A DNA stretch of 64,000 nt from Prosthecobacter fusiformis. GTDB lineage: Bacteria; Verrucomicrobiota; Verrucomicrobiia; Verrucomicrobiales; Verrucomicrobiaceae. The notes under the pieces were generated by a model, which saw only the letters and a list, made by a program, of their open reading frames with translations, was not told the DNA's origin and searched no databases. The stretch spans positions 1-64,000 of the forward strand of contig NZ_SOCA01000002.1 in assembly GCF_004364345.1 (NCBI RefSeq), written 5' to 3'. Below, piece by piece: positions 63,707 to 64,000 of this stretch. Position 1 is the stretch's first letter. Each line of letters starts with the position of its first letter. Position numbers and translations under genes: made by a program.

Positions 63707-64000
63707 ATGCCTCCTGTCCGCAAAGCTGTCATTCCTGCCGCCGGTTACGGCACCCGTTTCCTTCCCATCTCCAAAGCCATCCCGAAGGAGATGCTGCCGC
63801 TGGTGGATAAGCCGGTCATTCAGTATGTGGTGGAGGAAGCCGTCGCCTCCGGCATCACGGATATCCTCATGGTCATCAGCCGCAGTAAAAGGGCCATCGA
63901 GGAGCATTTCCACCCGGCCTTTGACCTTGAGGCCGAGCTAGAATCCAAAGGCCGCCACGAAGACCTGGACGCCCTGCGCCGCCTGCAATCCATGGCCCGC
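63707..64000 (+). CDS. galU: UTP-glucose-1-phosphate uridylyltransferase, 5' part (partial)
   Basis: 98 codons are visible from ATG 63707 and the frame runs off the window. The nucleotide-binding loop [11 protein letters not shown] is at 10-20, followed by [14 protein letters not shown] (24-37), which is the GalU consensus. It makes UDP-glucose for polysaccharide and glycolipid synthesis. The full gene should be near 290 codons. Confidence 0.93.
   Translation, partial: MPPVRKAVIPAAGYGTRFLPISKAIPKEMLPLVDKPVIQYVVEEAVASGITDILMVISRSKRAIEEHFHPAFDLEAELESKGRHEDLDALRRLQSMAR

Overview
The window is GC-rich bacterial chromosome with long, densely packed genes, most of them starting without an obvious Shine-Dalgarno sequence. 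Gene content suggests Verrucomicrobiota, perhaps a Prosthecobacter- or Verrucomicrobium-like aerobe. The pointers are a CE15 glucuronoyl esterase, several membrane-anchored proteins with GspG-like C-terminal domains, secreted PQQ-type beta-propeller proteins, a DUF58/MoxR pair, and palindromic repeats. This placement is inference; there is no rRNA gene here, and I recognised no tRNA gene by eye.

Layout. 1-815: the 5' end of a minus-strand gene (possibly an IS110-type transposase), then about 760 bp of non-coding DNA rich in inverted repeats. 816-8497: two tandem GspG-like proteins, a CE15 esterase, a short CorA-like transporter, an iron-sulfur photolyase with an SDR partner, and a third protein with a GspG-like tail. 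8673-10508: a compact rpoA-rplQ unit with its own promoter and terminator, detached from the usual ribosomal operon. 10610-15895: an AAA ATPase and a large secreted unknown, both with promoters so close that the mRNAs may be leaderless; queE; an array of eight 38-39 bp hairpin repeats; and an NlpC/P60 lipoprotein. 15930-21278: DUF58, MoxR and an M16 peptidase on the minus strand. 21376-28255: two divergent MFS transporters, a SIS-domain protein, acs and asd. 28363-35341: a GDSL esterase, a DUF2314 protein, an alpha/beta hydrolase, a VapBC-type toxin-antitoxin pair, a PQQ-type sugar dehydrogenase and a DUF3482 GTPase.

35342-43534: a 628-bp gap that may encode a structured RNA, then two secreted PQQ-like propeller proteins on either side of a coupled pair (a 66-residue protein and a retropepsin-like protease), then a seven-repeat FG-GAP protein. 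43642-49614: three flavin-dependent-halogenase-family proteins around a palindromic operator, followed by a fluoride riboswitch and a CLC-F type fluoride/proton antiporter. 49751-64000: housekeeping genes (MFS, aroE, glpX, an IscA-type protein, mutL, an RlmI-like methyltransferase, a dipeptide epimerase, an M20 peptidase, der, pgsA, a small alarmone hydrolase, two small proteins) and the 5' end of galU.

The clearest functional unit is the fluoride riboswitch and CLC-F exporter: fluoride entering the cell would be sensed by the leader RNA and expelled by the antiporter. It lies next to three putative halide-using enzymes. The most unusual items are that halogenase cluster, the retropepsin pair, the candidate structured RNA, the repeat array, and the frequent 7-mer GTTAGGC.
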